The translations under genes were made by a program, and so were the position numbers. Below are positions 53,149 through 61,757 of a stretch of DNA of 64,000 bases, piece after piece. The notes below the pieces were generated by a model. It saw only the letters and a program-made list of their open reading frames with translations. It made no database searches and was not told the DNA's origin. This DNA is from Streptomyces malaysiense (GTDB lineage: Bacteria > Actinomycetota > Actinomycetes > Streptomycetales > Streptomycetaceae). Within the stretch, counting starts at the first letter, position 1, and every line of letters begins with the position of its first letter. The stretch spans positions 1-64,000 of the forward strand of contig NZ_LBDA02000035.1 of NCBI RefSeq assembly GCF_000980885.2. The letters are read 5' to 3'.

Positions 53149-54264
53149 ATGACCATTGCGATCGTCGGAGCCGGCCTCGGCGGCCTGGCTCTCGCCCGTG
53201 TGCTGCACGTGCACGGCATGGATTCCGTGGTGTACGAACGTGAATCGTCACGTGGTGCGCGCGGTCAGGGCGGCATGCTCGACATCCACTCCGGCCAGCG
53301 GGCGCTGCGCGAGGCCGGTCTCATCGACCGGTTCCATGCGATCGCCCGCGGCGCGGGCCAGGACATGCGCCTTCTCGAACCGGACGGCACCCTTCTGCTC
53401 CAGGAGGACACACCCGACGACGCCCCGCTCGGCCGACCTGAGGTCGACCGCGCCGACCTGCGCGGCCTGCTGCTGGACTCCCTCCCTGGGGACACGGTGC
53501 GCTGGGGGCACGAGTTCGCGTCCGCCGGCGACGGCCGACTGCACTTCGCCGACGGCAGCGGTGCGACGTACGACCTGCTGGTCGGCGCGGACGGCGCGGG
53601 CTCCCGGGTCCGCGCGCTGCTCACCGACGCCCGCCCCGTGCACATCGGCCAGAACGTCGTCGAGGTCGGCATCCCCGATATCGACCGCACACACCCCGAC
53701 CTCGCGGCGATGGTCGGGCGCGGCAACTACTGGGTGCTCGGCGACGGGACATCCCTGGCGGCACAGCGCAACGGCGACGGCCGCGTCCGCATCGGCCTCA
53801 GCTTCTACAACACCGACGAGGACTGGTTCGCGGCCGGCGAGATCCCGTTCGACGACCCGGCCGCCGCCCGAGCGCGGCTGATCGACCTGCTCTCCGACTG
53901 GGACTCACGGTTCACCTCGCTGATCGCGGCCTGCGACGACACGATCGTGCCGCGGGCGATCACCGCTCTGCCGATCGGCCTGACCTGGGCGTCGACGCCT
54001 GGCGTCACACTGCTCGGCGATGCCGCGCACCTGATGCCGCCGGTGGGCCAGGGCGCGAACATGGCGTTGCTCGACGGCGCCCTGCTGGGTCTCGCGCTGG
54101 CCGCGCGCCCGGACGACTTCCCCGCCGCCGTCGAACAGTACGAACACGAGATGTTCGAACGTACCAGCGCCGCCGCCCGGATGTCCGCGGAGATGAAGGA
54201 ACTGCTGATGTCGCCGGACGCCGCCCGGAAAATGCTCGCGTTCCTCCGGCCTGACGGGTCCTGA
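53149..54264 (+). CDS. TetX-like FAD-dependent monooxygenase
   Basis: A 371-residue flavoprotein of the TetX / aromatic hydroxylase group. The FAD motif GAGLGG is at residues 7-12. The segment GQGGMLDIHSGQRALREAGL parallels the GGTLDLHKG region of TetX, and PEVDRADLRGLLLDSL parallels TetX PEINRNDLR. The GD motif is GDAAHLMPPVGQGANMA. Regulation by an adjacent TetR-type repressor through a long palindrome is likely. It could hydroxylate a tetracycline-like or other aromatic compound; substrate unproven. Confidence 0.88.
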   Translation: MTIAIVGAGLGGLALARVLHVHGMDSVVYERESSRGARGQGGMLDIHSGQRALREAGLIDRFHAIARGAGQDMRLLEPDGTLLLQEDTPDDAPLGRPEVDRADLRGLLLDSLPGDTVRWGHEFASAGDGRLHFADGSGATYDLLVGADGAGSRVRALLTDARPVHIGQNVVEVGIPDIDRTHPDLAAMVGRGNYWVLGDGTSLAAQRNGDGRVRIGLSFYNTDEDWFAAGEIPFDDPAAARARLIDLLSDWDSRFTSLIAACDDTIVPRAITALPIGLTWASTPGVTLLGDAAHLMPPVGQGANMALLDGALLGLALAARPDDFPAAVEQYEHEMFERTSAAARMSAEMKELLMSPDAARKMLAFLRPDGS

Positions 54265-54644
54265 GCCCCGTGTGATGTCGAGCTGCACCGGCACGGTACT
54301 GGGGACGCCGGGGAGCCTGAAGGCCAAGCCTCCCCGGCCGTCCGGTCGGGGCAGCCCGGTCACCGGACGGTCAGAAGCTCCAGCTGCAGAGACCGGCGCC
54401 CGTGTTCACCGCGGATGCCGCAAGCCGGGACACTCCCTCCGGAGCGATCTCGCGGGCCATCTCAGCATGGTGGCAGCATGTGCCGGACGCTCGAACGTGC
54501 CGCTGTACTCATCGGATCCTGTGCACGGGGAGGGGAACCACTCGATCAAGAGACTTGATTTTCCAGCCCGCGTCCTATTGGCGACGCAGTGACCATCGCC
54601 GGTGGACAGCGGCCACGGGATCTGGAAACCTACGCGCGCGCCGA
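54265..54644. other. Convergent gap with two hairpins
   Basis: 380 bp between the monooxygenase and dnaB stops. CCGGGGAG/CTCCCCGG (54308-54315, 54330-54337) and CCGTCCGGT/ACCGGACGG (54338-54346, 54362-54370) are probable terminators. The rest (54380-54644) has lower GC and no recognised gene. Confidence 0.5.
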
Positions 54645-56123
54645 TCAGGTCTGTGCCATGTCCACGAAACGTGAGTAGTGGCCCTGGAAGGCGACCGTGA
54701 TCGTGGCCGTGGGGCCGTTACGGTGCTTGGCGACGATCAGGTCGGCCTCGCCGGCGCGGGGGGACTCCTTCTCGTAGGCGTCCTCGCGGTGCAGCAGGAT
54801 GACCATGTCGGCGTCCTGTTCGATCGAGCCGGACTCACGCAGGTCGGAGACCATCGGCTTCTTGTCGGTGCGCTGTTCGGGGCCACGGTTCAGCTGGGAC
54901 AGCGCGATGACCGGGATCTCAAGCTCCTTGGCGAGGAGCTTGAGGTTACGGGACATGTCCGAGACCTCCTGCTGGCGGCTCTCGGCGCGTTTGGAGCCGC
55001 CGGACTGCATCAGCTGGAGGTAGTCGATGACGACGAGTTTCAGGTCGTTGCGCTGCTTGAGGCGGCGGCACTTGGCCCGGATCTCCATCATCGACAGGTT
55101 CGGGGAGTCGTCGATGTAGAGCGGGGCGGCCGAGACGTCGGGCATCCGGCGGGCGAGCCGGGTCCAGTCCTCGTCGGTCATCGTGCCGGAGCGCATGTGG
55201 TGCAGGGCGACCCGGGCTTCGGCGGACAGCAGACGCATCGCGATCTCGTTGCGCCCCATTTCGAGCGAGAAGATGACGCTCGGCAGGTTGTGCTTGATCG
55301 AGGCGGCCCGCGCGAAGTCCAGCGCCAGCGTCGACTTACCCATGGCGGGACGGGCCGCGATGACGATCATCTGGCCGGGGTGCAGTCCGTTGGTGAGCGA
55401 GTCGAAGTCGGTGAACCCGGTGGGCACACCGGTCATCTCGCCGCTGCGGGAGCCGATCGCCTCGATCTCGTCGAGGGCGCCCTCCATGATGTCGCCCAGC
55501 GGCAGGTAGTCCTCGCTGGTGCGCTGCTCGGTGACGGCGTAGATCTCGGCCTGGGCGCTGTTGACGATCTCGTCCACGTCGCCGTCGGCCGCGTATCCCA
55601 TCTGGGTGATCCGTGTGCCGGCCTCGACCAGGCGGCGCAGTACGGCACGTTCGTGGACGATCTCCGCGTAGTACTCGGCGTTGGCCGCGGTCGGAACGGT
55701 CTGGACGAGGCTGTGCAGATACGCGGCGCCGCCGACCTTGTTGATCTCGCCACGCTTGGTGAGTTCCGCGGCGATGGTGATCGGGTCGGCCGGTTCACCC
55801 TTGGCGTAGACGTCCAGGATGGCCTGGTAGATCGTCTCGTGCGCGGGCTTGTAGAAGTCGTGGCCCTTGAGGATCTCGACGACGTCGGCGATGGCGTCCT
55901 TGGACAGCAGCATGCCGCCGAGCACCGACTGCTCGGCGTCGAGGTCCTGCGGGGGCACCCGCTCGAAGGAGGAACCGCCGCCGTCCCAGCCGGCGTTGTC
56001 CCGGCCCCGGTCGTGCTGCTCGTCACGACCCCGGCCGCCCTCGGGTCGCCGACGGGAGGCCGGCAGACGATCGCTGGGTCCGCTGTCGGCCCACGGATCG
56101 TCCAAGGGCTCGGAAATGCTCAC
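54645..56123 (-). CDS. dnaB: Replicative DNA helicase
   Basis: Unwinds DNA at the replication fork. The 492-residue protein has a Streptomyces-type acidic/basic N-terminal extension of about 55 residues, the primase-interacting domain (about 55-165) and a RecA-like motor with Walker A ARPAMGKST (about 245), Walker B VVIDYLQLM and LSQLNRG. There is no intein, unlike some mycobacterial DnaB. DnaA boxes lie upstream. It is part of the conserved rpsF-ssb-rpsR-rplI-dnaB neighbourhood, here separated by a MATE gene. Confidence 0.97.
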   Translation of the reverse strand: MSISEPLDDPWADSGPSDRLPASRRRPEGGRGRDEQHDRGRDNAGWDGGGSSFERVPPQDLDAEQSVLGGMLLSKDAIADVVEILKGHDFYKPAHETIYQAILDVYAKGEPADPITIAAELTKRGEINKVGGAAYLHSLVQTVPTAANAEYYAEIVHERAVLRRLVEAGTRITQMGYAADGDVDEIVNSAQAEIYAVTEQRTSEDYLPLGDIMEGALDEIEAIGSRSGEMTGVPTGFTDFDSLTNGLHPGQMIVIAARPAMGKSTLALDFARAASIKHNLPSVIFSLEMGRNEIAMRLLSAEARVALHHMRSGTMTDEDWTRLARRMPDVSAAPLYIDDSPNLSMMEIRAKCRRLKQRNDLKLVVIDYLQLMQSGGSKRAESRQQEVSDMSRNLKLLAKELEIPVIALSQLNRGPEQRTDKKPMVSDLRESGSIEQDADMVILLHREDAYEKESPRAGEADLIVAKHRNGPTATITVAFQGHYSRFVDMAQT

Positions 56124-56605
56124 CGAGCCACCTCCTCACGTCACACGGCGGACCTCGCCGTGTCCTCTTTTGTACGGCACGACACTGACAAATCGAGAGG
56201 CCCAACTCCGCTCAGGGCGCGTCGTTTTTGTGCCGTTTCCCGAACCTCGGAAGCATCGGCTTCCGAGGCCCGGAGAAGGAGCGGGCGCCGGACAACGGTA
56301 GGCCCGTCGGCACCGTCAGCCAATCTGGTTATCCACAGGCCATGTGGACGACGGCCCCGATGCTGTGGAGAACTCGCCGAAACCTGTGCACGACCCGGTG
56401 GACAGCCCTGTGAACAAGCCCTCGATGCTCTCGGTGGCACGCCTCTGACCTGCGCCTTCGGCGTCCACCGGCTGTGCAGAAGAAAAACTTTCCCGGTCGG
56501 ACCAAGATCGGTTCGAACGGTGCGCGAGCAGAGGCCGGTCAGGATCACAGGTAAGGGTCACATCGCAATTGCATCTCTTACCTGTGGACGATTACATTAG
56601 CGGCC
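56124..56605. promoter_or_regulatory. dnaB-MATE divergent region with DnaA boxes
   Basis: TTATCCACA at 56329-56337 (plus), and on the minus strand TCGTCCACA (56343-56351) and TTCTCCACA (56364-56372), all fitting the loose Streptomyces DnaA consensus. Near 56440 to 56560 several TG-rich stretches follow but no further clear boxes. Promoters were not resolved. Confidence 0.7.
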
Positions 56606-57943
56606 ATGACCCAGGCTCCCGAGATCCCCGAGGCCACCCGCCGACGGCACGACCGAGAGATCGTCGCGCTGGCCGTCCCGGCCTTCGGCGCGCTCGTGGC
56701 CGAGCCTCTCTTCGTCATGGCGGACAGTGCCATTGTCGGCCACCTCGGCACCGCCCAGCTCGCCGGTCTCGGCGTCGCCTCCGCCCTCCTGACCACCGCC
56801 GTGAGCGTGTTCGTCTTCCTCGCCTACGCCACCACGGCCGCCGTGGCCCGCCGGGTCGGCTCGGGTGATCGCCAGGGCGCCATCCGCCAGGGCATGGACG
56901 GCATCTGGCTGGCACTGCTGCTCGGGGTCGCCGTCATCGCCGTCGTCCTCCCCCTGGCACCCGCCGTCGTGGACCTCTTCGGCGCCTCCACCACGGCGGC
57001 TCCCTACGCCACGACCTATCTGCGCATCTCCTCCCTGGGCATCCCGGCCATGCTCGTGGTGCTCGCCGCCACCGGGGTGCTCCGCGGTCTCCAGGACACC
57101 AGGACATCGCTCTACGTGGCCGTCGGCGGTTTCATCGCCAATGCCATCCTCAATGTGAGCCTGGTCTACGGCGTCGGCCTGGGCATCGCCGGCTCGGCCT
57201 GGGGCACGGTGATCGCCCAGTGCGCCATGGCGGCCGTCTATCTGACCATGGTCATACGCGGCGCCCGCCGGCACGGGGCTTCCCTGCGCCCGGACGCGGC
57301 CGGGATCCGGGCCTCGGCTCAGGCAGGTGTCCCGCTGCTGGTCCGCACCCTGTCGCTGCGCGCGATCCTCATGATCGCCACCGGCGTCGCGGCCCGTCTC
57401 GGTGACGCCGACATCGCGGCCCACCAGATCATCCTGTCCCTGTGGAGCCTGCTGGCCTTCGCGCTCGACGCCATCGCGATCGCGGGGCAGGCCATCATCG
57501 GCCGGTACCTCGGAGCGGGCGACGCCGAGGGCGCCCGCGCGGCCTGCCGGCGGATGGTCCAGTGGGGCATCGCCAGCGGTGTCGTACTCGGACTGCTTGT
57601 CGTCGTGGCCCGGCCGCTTTTCCTACCGCTGTTCACCAGCGACCCGGTGGTCGAGGACGCGGCGCTGCCCGCACTGCTGATGGTGGCGCTGTCACAGCCC
57701 GTCTGCGGGATCGTCTTCGTCCTGGACGGCGTCCTGATGGGCGCGGGCGACGGACCGTATCTGGCCTGGGCGATGCTGGTGACCCTGGCGGTGTTCCTAC
57801 CGGCGGCCCTGCTCGTCCCGGCGTTCGGCGGCGGGCTGACCGCGCTCTGGGCCGCGATGACGCTGATGATGACCGTCCGCATGGCCACCCTGTGGTGGCG
57901 CAGCCGCTCGGGCCGCTGGCTGGTGACGGGCGCGACCCGCTGA
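56606..57943 (+). CDS. MATE-family efflux transporter
   Basis: A 445-residue protein with twelve predicted helices and two internally related halves, typical of the DinF-like MATE branch. It begins REIVALAVPAFGALVAEPLFVMADSAIVGHLG, the conserved first-helix pattern. It couples sodium or proton influx to drug or metabolite export. The stop is followed by a parS site within 3 nt and then a strong terminator. Confidence 0.92.
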   Translation: MTQAPEIPEATRRRHDREIVALAVPAFGALVAEPLFVMADSAIVGHLGTAQLAGLGVASALLTTAVSVFVFLAYATTAAVARRVGSGDRQGAIRQGMDGIWLALLLGVAVIAVVLPLAPAVVDLFGASTTAAPYATTYLRISSLGIPAMLVVLAATGVLRGLQDTRTSLYVAVGGFIANAILNVSLVYGVGLGIAGSAWGTVIAQCAMAAVYLTMVIRGARRHGASLRPDAAGIRASAQAGVPLLVRTLSLRAILMIATGVAARLGDADIAAHQIILSLWSLLAFALDAIAIAGQAIIGRYLGAGDAEGARAACRRMVQWGIASGVVLGLLVVVARPLFLPLFTSDPVVEDAALPALLMVALSQPVCGIVFVLDGVLMGAGDGPYLAWAMLVTLAVFLPAALLVPAFGGGLTALWAAMTLMMTVRMATLWWRSRSGRWLVTGATR

Positions 57944-57945
57944 CC

Positions 57946-57959
57946 GTTTCACGTGAAAC
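57946..57959. other. parS site at the 3' end of the MATE gene
   Basis: GTTTCACGTGAAAC, perfect core, starting 3 nt after the stop. Confidence 0.92.
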
Positions 57960-57998
57960 ATCCACCGAGACGCCTCACGGGGCACGACCGGCAACGGA

Positions 57999-58033
57999 AG
58001 AGGGGCCGTACCCGCGATGGGTACGGCCCCTCT
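57999..58033. terminator. Bidirectional terminator between MATE and rplI
   Basis: A perfect 15-bp stem AGAGGGGCCGTACCC/GGGTACGGCCCCTCT with a 5-nt loop. A second palindrome, CAGCTGCTCGG/CCGAGCAGCTG (58037-58059), sits immediately at the rplI stop. Confidence 0.88.
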
Positions 58034-58061
58034 CCTCAGCTGCTCGGACCGAGCAGCTGGG

Positions 58062-58508
58062 TCAGGCGGAGACGACCTCGATGGCGACCTTGGCGGCCAC
58101 CTCGGGGTGCAGACGCACGGACGTCTCGTGGGAGCCCAGGGTCTTGATCGGGGCGCTCAGCTCGATGCGGCGCTTGTCGACCTCGGGGCCACCGGAAGCC
58201 TTGATCGCGGACGCGACGTCGGCCGGGGTGACGGATCCGAAGAGCCGACCGGCGTCGCCGGAGCGAACGGCCAGACGGACCTTCACGCCCTCGAGCTGGG
58301 CCTTGACCTGGTTGGCCTGCTCGATGGTCTGGATCTCGTGGATCTTGCGCGCACGACGGATCTGCGCGACGTCCTTCTCGCCACCCTTGGTCCAGCGGAT
58401 AGCGAACTTCCGCGGGATCAGGTAGTTGCGAGCGTAGCCGTCCTTGACGTCGACGACGTCGCCGGCGGCACCGAGGCCGGAAACCTCGTGGGTGAGGATG
58501 ATCTTCAT
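58062..58508 (-). CDS. rplI: 50S ribosomal protein L9
   Basis: Binds 23S rRNA at the base of the L1 stalk. The 148-residue length is standard; the start KIILTHEVSGLGAAGDVV and the following KDGYARNYLIP are invariant. Two globular domains flank a central helix of about 40 residues. Last gene of the rpsF-ssb-rpsR-rplI operon, 18 nt after rpsR. Confidence 0.98.
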   Translation of the reverse strand: MKIILTHEVSGLGAAGDVVDVKDGYARNYLIPRKFAIRWTKGGEKDVAQIRRARKIHEIQTIEQANQVKAQLEGVKVRLAVRSGDAGRLFGSVTPADVASAIKASGGPEVDKRRIELSAPIKTLGSHETSVRLHPEVAAKVAIEVVSA

Positions 58509-58526
58509 GAGTCGGTCACCCTTCCC

Positions 58527-58763
58527 TTATCGCGCGGTGGACGTGTAGGGCAGCAGCGCCATCTCACGGCTGTTCTTCACGGCCGTGGCGACGTCACGCT
58601 GGTGCTGCGTGCAGTTGCCGGTCACGCGGCGGGCACGGATCTTGCCGCGGTCGGAAATGAACTTCCGCAGCATGTTCGTGTCCTTGTAGTCCACGTACGT
58701 GACCTTGTCCTTGCAGAAAGCGCAGACCTTCTTCTTAGGCTTGCGCACAGGCGGCTTCGCCAT
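58527..58763 (-). CDS. rpsR: 30S ribosomal protein S18
   Basis: A 78-residue ribosomal protein. The N-terminal CAFCKDK and later GNCTQH residues indicate the zinc-binding (C+) form; Streptomyces also encode a zinc-free paralogue used under zinc starvation. The middle segment FISDRGKIRARRVTG is typical. Directly downstream of ssb. Confidence 0.97.
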   Translation of the reverse strand: MAKPPVRKPKKKVCAFCKDKVTYVDYKDTNMLRKFISDRGKIRARRVTGNCTQHQRDVATAVKNSREMALLPYTSTAR

Positions 58764-58804
58764 GGTGTTTCTCCTGTGTGATCAAGAAGTGTGGGATACG
58801 AGCC

Positions 58805-59395
58805 CTAGAAGGGAGGCTCGTCCGAGTAGCCGCCGCCCTGCTGGCCGCCGCCGGAGCCGCCGCCCCAGCCGCCGCCACCCTGGTTGCCACCGGCGGGAGC
58901 ACCGGTCGCCCACGGGTCGTCGGCCGGAGCGCCGCCGCCCTGCTGGCCGCCGCCGGAGCCGCCGCCCCAGCCGCCGCCACCCTGGCCGCCACCGCCGCCG
59001 TAACCGCCCTGGCCACCGCGGCCGCCGCCACCGGAGGTCTTGGTGACCTTGGCCGTGGCGTTGCGCAGGCTGGGGCCGACCTCGTCGACGTCCAGCTCGT
59101 AGACCGTGCGCTTGACGCCCTCACGGTCCTCGTAGGACCGCTGCTTCAGCCGGCCCTGCACGAGCACGCGCATGCCTCGCTGGAGCGACTCGGCGACGTT
59201 CTCCGCCGCCTGGCGCCAGACCGAGCAGGTCAGGAACAGGCTCTCGCCGTCCTTCCACTCGTTGGTCTGACGGTCGAAGGTGCGGGGAGTGGACGCGATA
59301 CGGAACTTCGCGACCGCCGCACCGGACGGGGTGAAGCGCAGCTCGGGGTCGTCGACAAGATTGCCGATGACCGTGATGACGGTCTCGCCTGCCAT
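58805..59395 (-). CDS. ssb: Single-stranded DNA-binding protein (SsbA)
   Basis: The 196-residue main SSB. The OB fold covers about residues 1-110 (MAGETVITVIGNLVDDPELRF at the start). It is followed by a Gly-rich linker containing a repeated GGGGWGGGSGGGQQGGG block, and the acidic tip DEPPF that recruits partner proteins. It is the essential paralogue expected beside rpsF; the sporulation paralogue SsbB lies elsewhere. The linker is built from a DNA duplication. Confidence 0.96.
   Translation of the reverse strand: MAGETVITVIGNLVDDPELRFTPSGAAVAKFRIASTPRTFDRQTNEWKDGESLFLTCSVWRQAAENVAESLQRGMRVLVQGRLKQRSYEDREGVKRTVYELDVDEVGPSLRNATAKVTKTSGGGGRGGQGGYGGGGGQGGGGWGGGSGGGQQGGGAPADDPWATGAPAGGNQGGGGWGGGSGGGQQGGGYSDEPPF
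58829..58985. repeat. 55-bp direct repeat in the ssb linker, period 102 bp
   Basis: Identical 55-bp segments at 58829-58883 and 58931-58985 encode the two Gly-rich linker blocks. The period of 102 bp equals 34 codons, so the frame is kept. This is an intragenic duplication, not CRISPR. Confidence 0.9.
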
Positions 59396-59468
59396 GGGGG
59401 AACCTCTCGGCGGGTTTGCTGCTGGCTGCTTGCTGCTACTCGAATCCCGGGATCAGCTGAGCCGAGGC

Positions 59469-59759
59469 TCAGTGCATCTCGGGACGGAGGACCTTGGTCC
59501 GGAGGACCGACTCGTTCAGGTTCATCTGGCGGTCGAGCTCCTTGACGACCGCAGGCTCGGCCTGCAGGTCGATGACCGAGTAGATGCCCTCGGGCTTCTT
59601 CTTGATCTCGTAGGCGAGACGACGACGGCCCCAGGTGTCGACCTTCTCCACCTTGCCGCCGCCATCACGGACGACGGACATGAAGTTCTCGATCAGCGGG
59701 GAGACAGCACGCTCCTCGAGATCGGGGTCGAGGATGACCATCACCTCGTAGTGACGCAT
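59469..59759 (-). CDS. rpsF: 30S ribosomal protein S6
   Basis: A 96-residue ribosomal protein, first gene of the operon. It begins RHYEVMVILDPDLEERAV and contains the typical WGRRRLAYEI. A very strong ribosome site (AAAGGAGGTGG) precedes the ATG at 59759. It binds S18 in the small subunit, whose gene is two places downstream. Confidence 0.98.
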   Translation of the reverse strand: MRHYEVMVILDPDLEERAVSPLIENFMSVVRDGGGKVEKVDTWGRRRLAYEIKKKPEGIYSVIDLQAEPAVVKELDRQMNLNESVLRTKVLRPEMH

Positions 59760-59842
59760 GTGGAACCCACCTCCTTTGGACTCAGCGGCCACGGTCGTTC
59801 CGTGGCAGGAGGGTCTAATGCGTTCGCAACGGTATCGGCCGA

Positions 59843-59877
59843 CACTGACAATCAGGGGTTTCCACTGACGATCAGGG
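59843..59877. repeat. Direct repeat upstream of rpsF
   Basis: CACTGACAATCAGGG (59843-59857) and CACTGACGATCAGGG (59863-59877) differ at one base, with a 20-bp period. They lie about 90-120 bp upstream of rpsF and could be regulator or promoter elements. Confidence 0.6.
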
Positions 59878-60041
59878 CTCCGCGGGGATTCCCCACCGCG
59901 GATCCGGGCAGACACCGGTGCAGACGGTACACACTACCCGCACACCCGCTTCCGGTTGAAATCCGGCCGTGAGGGCCGACAATCTGTACACGTCGGGTGT
60001 GTACGGCGCTACGATGCGCCGCCTTCCGCAGGAGGTGCCCC

Positions 60042-60353
60042 ATGGCACAGGCTTTGCAGCCCAACACCGCCGGATCCCTTTTCGCCACCGACGGCAAGCC
60101 CCATCCGCTCCCGGACATCCTGATGGCCGTGACGCTGGTCCTGGGCCTGCTGTCCTTCATCACCTCGTTCTTCCCCGGTCTGCACCTGCTCACGTCCTGG
60201 GCCGGTCTGGTCGGCATCCTCACCGGCGCGTACGGGCAGTGGGTCTCGGTGACCACGCGCGAGCGCTTCGGACTGATCCTGGGCCTCGGCGCCTCCGGCG
60301 TCGGCCTGCTGATCGGCATGTCGAACGGCGGGCTGTTCGGCGGCCTGTTCTGA
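60042..60353 (+). CDS. Small integral membrane protein of unknown function
   Basis: A 103-residue protein with three transmembrane helices (about 25-45, 47-65 and 78-100) and short loops; the N-terminal 20 residues are polar. The ATG at 60042 follows GGAGGTGCCCC. An inverted repeat GTACAC/GTGTAC (59986-60004) and TACGAT (60010-60015) upstream may be an operator and -10 box. No family identified; conserved beside rpsF in Streptomyces. Confidence 0.78.
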   Translation: MAQALQPNTAGSLFATDGKPHPLPDILMAVTLVLGLLSFITSFFPGLHLLTSWAGLVGILTGAYGQWVSVTTRERFGLILGLGASGVGLLIGMSNGGLFGGLF

Positions 60354-60552
60354 GGCGGTTCCTCCCGATTTCCGAGCCGGTTCCTCCCGGGGCTGCCGCC
60401 GCGAAGACGATCTCCGCGGCGGCGGCCTCGCGCCGGCGGGCCCTTCTCAGCCGTCCGCCCCATCGGGGCGCTCAGCGGGCGCAGTAGGCTTCGGCGCGAG
60501 AGCCGGAGCCCCTGAACCCATGGGGACACACCAGCCCGAGGAGCGCCCCGAC

Positions 60553-61674
60553 ATGAGCCTGACCCTGAGGACCATCAGCCGAGAGCAGCATCTGGCATTC
60601 ATCCAGAGCCTGCCCTCGGCGAGCCACATGCAGGTCCCGGCCTGGGCCGACGTGAAGGCGGAGTGGCGCTCGGAAAGCCTCGGCTGGTTCGACGAGCGCA
60701 CCGGCCAGCTGGTCGGTGCGGGTCTGGTCCTCTACCGGCAGTTGCCCAAGATCAAGCGCTACCTCGCGTATCTGCCCGAGGGTCCGGTCATCAACTGGTA
60801 CGCGCCGAACCTGGACGACTGGATCCAGCCGATGCTGGCGCACCTGAAGCAGCAGGGCGCCTTCTCCGTGAAGATGGGCCCGCCGGTGATCATCCGGCGC
60901 TGGAACGCCGAGACGATCAAGAAGGGCATCCAGGACCAGGACGTCAAGCGCCTGCGCGACCTGGAGGCCGACTACATCGAGCCGCGCGCCTTCGAGGTCG
61001 CCGACAAGCTGCGCCGCATGGGCTGGCAGCAGGGCGAGGACGGCGGCGCGGGCTTCGGCGACGTGCAGCCGCGCTACGTCTACCAGGTGCCGCTGGCGAA
61101 CCGCTCCCTGGAAGAGGTCCACAAGAACTTCAACCAGCTGTGGCGCCGCAACATCAAGAAGGCCGAGAAGGCCGGCGTCGAGGTCGTCCAGGGCGGCTAC
61201 CAGGACCTCGCCGAATGGCAGCGACTGTACGAGATCACGGCCGTGCGCGACCACTTCCGGCCGCGCCCGCTGTCGTACTTCCAGCGCATGTGGACGGCCC
61301 TCAACACCGAGGACCCCAACCGCATGCGGCTGTACTTCGCCCGGCACAACGGCGTGAACCTGTCGGCGGCCACCATGCTGATCGTCGGCGGGCACGTCTG
61401 GTACTCCTACGGCGCCTCCGACAACATCGGCCGCGAGGTCCGGCCCTCGAACGCGATGCAGTGGCGCATGCTGCGCGACGCCTACGCGCTCGGGGCGACC
61501 GTCTACGACCTGCGCGGCATCTCCGACTCGCTGGACGAATCGGACCACCTGTTCGGCCTGATCCAGTTCAAGGTCGGCACCGGCGGACAGGCCGCCGAGT
61601 ACCTCGGCGAATGGGACTTCCCGCTGAACAAGCTGCTCCACAAGGCGCTCGACATCTACATGTCGCGCCGCTGA
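60553..61674 (+). CDS. femX: FemX-type aminoacyltransferase (lipid II glycyltransferase)
   Basis: Adds the first glycine of the peptidoglycan branch to lipid II using glycyl-tRNA. The 373-residue protein has the FemABX double-GNAT fold: FIQSLPSASHMQVPAWADVK near the N-terminus and the coiled region RRNIKKAEKAGVEVV in the middle, with WYSYGASDNIGREV near the C-terminus. S. coelicolor FemX, at the same locus, is essential. The ATG at 60553 has GAGGAG upstream; an extension to 60520 is less likely. It precedes an alanine-racemase-like gene. Confidence 0.93.
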   Translation: MSLTLRTISREQHLAFIQSLPSASHMQVPAWADVKAEWRSESLGWFDERTGQLVGAGLVLYRQLPKIKRYLAYLPEGPVINWYAPNLDDWIQPMLAHLKQQGAFSVKMGPPVIIRRWNAETIKKGIQDQDVKRLRDLEADYIEPRAFEVADKLRRMGWQQGEDGGAGFGDVQPRYVYQVPLANRSLEEVHKNFNQLWRRNIKKAEKAGVEVVQGGYQDLAEWQRLYEITAVRDHFRPRPLSYFQRMWTALNTEDPNRMRLYFARHNGVNLSAATMLIVGGHVWYSYGASDNIGREVRPSNAMQWRMLRDAYALGATVYDLRGISDSLDESDHLFGLIQFKVGTGGQAAEYLGEWDFPLNKLLHKALDIYMSRR

Positions 61675-61757
61675 GCAGCCGGCGTTTGATTCCATAGGGT
61701 TCACAGCACTCACACCCCCGATACACCTCAGCCACGAGAAAGGGTCCGGGTCCGGCC

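Noticed and set aside
45617..54264. Genomic island or mobile element in the regulator-rich segment
   Set aside because: No integrase, transposase, tRNA target or direct repeat was found, and a parS site lies within it; accessory content alone is not enough.
54380..54644. Possible small gene in the dnaB 3' gap
   Set aside because: Short open frames lack ribosome sites and family features, and base composition is not coding-like.
54678..56600. 640-codon open frame antisense to dnaB
   Set aside because: It is the mirror of the GC-biased dnaB frame and runs through the intergenic region; no family similarity.
58829..58985. Possible CRISPR-like repeat
   Set aside because: Only two copies, in-frame inside ssb, coding for its Gly-rich linker.
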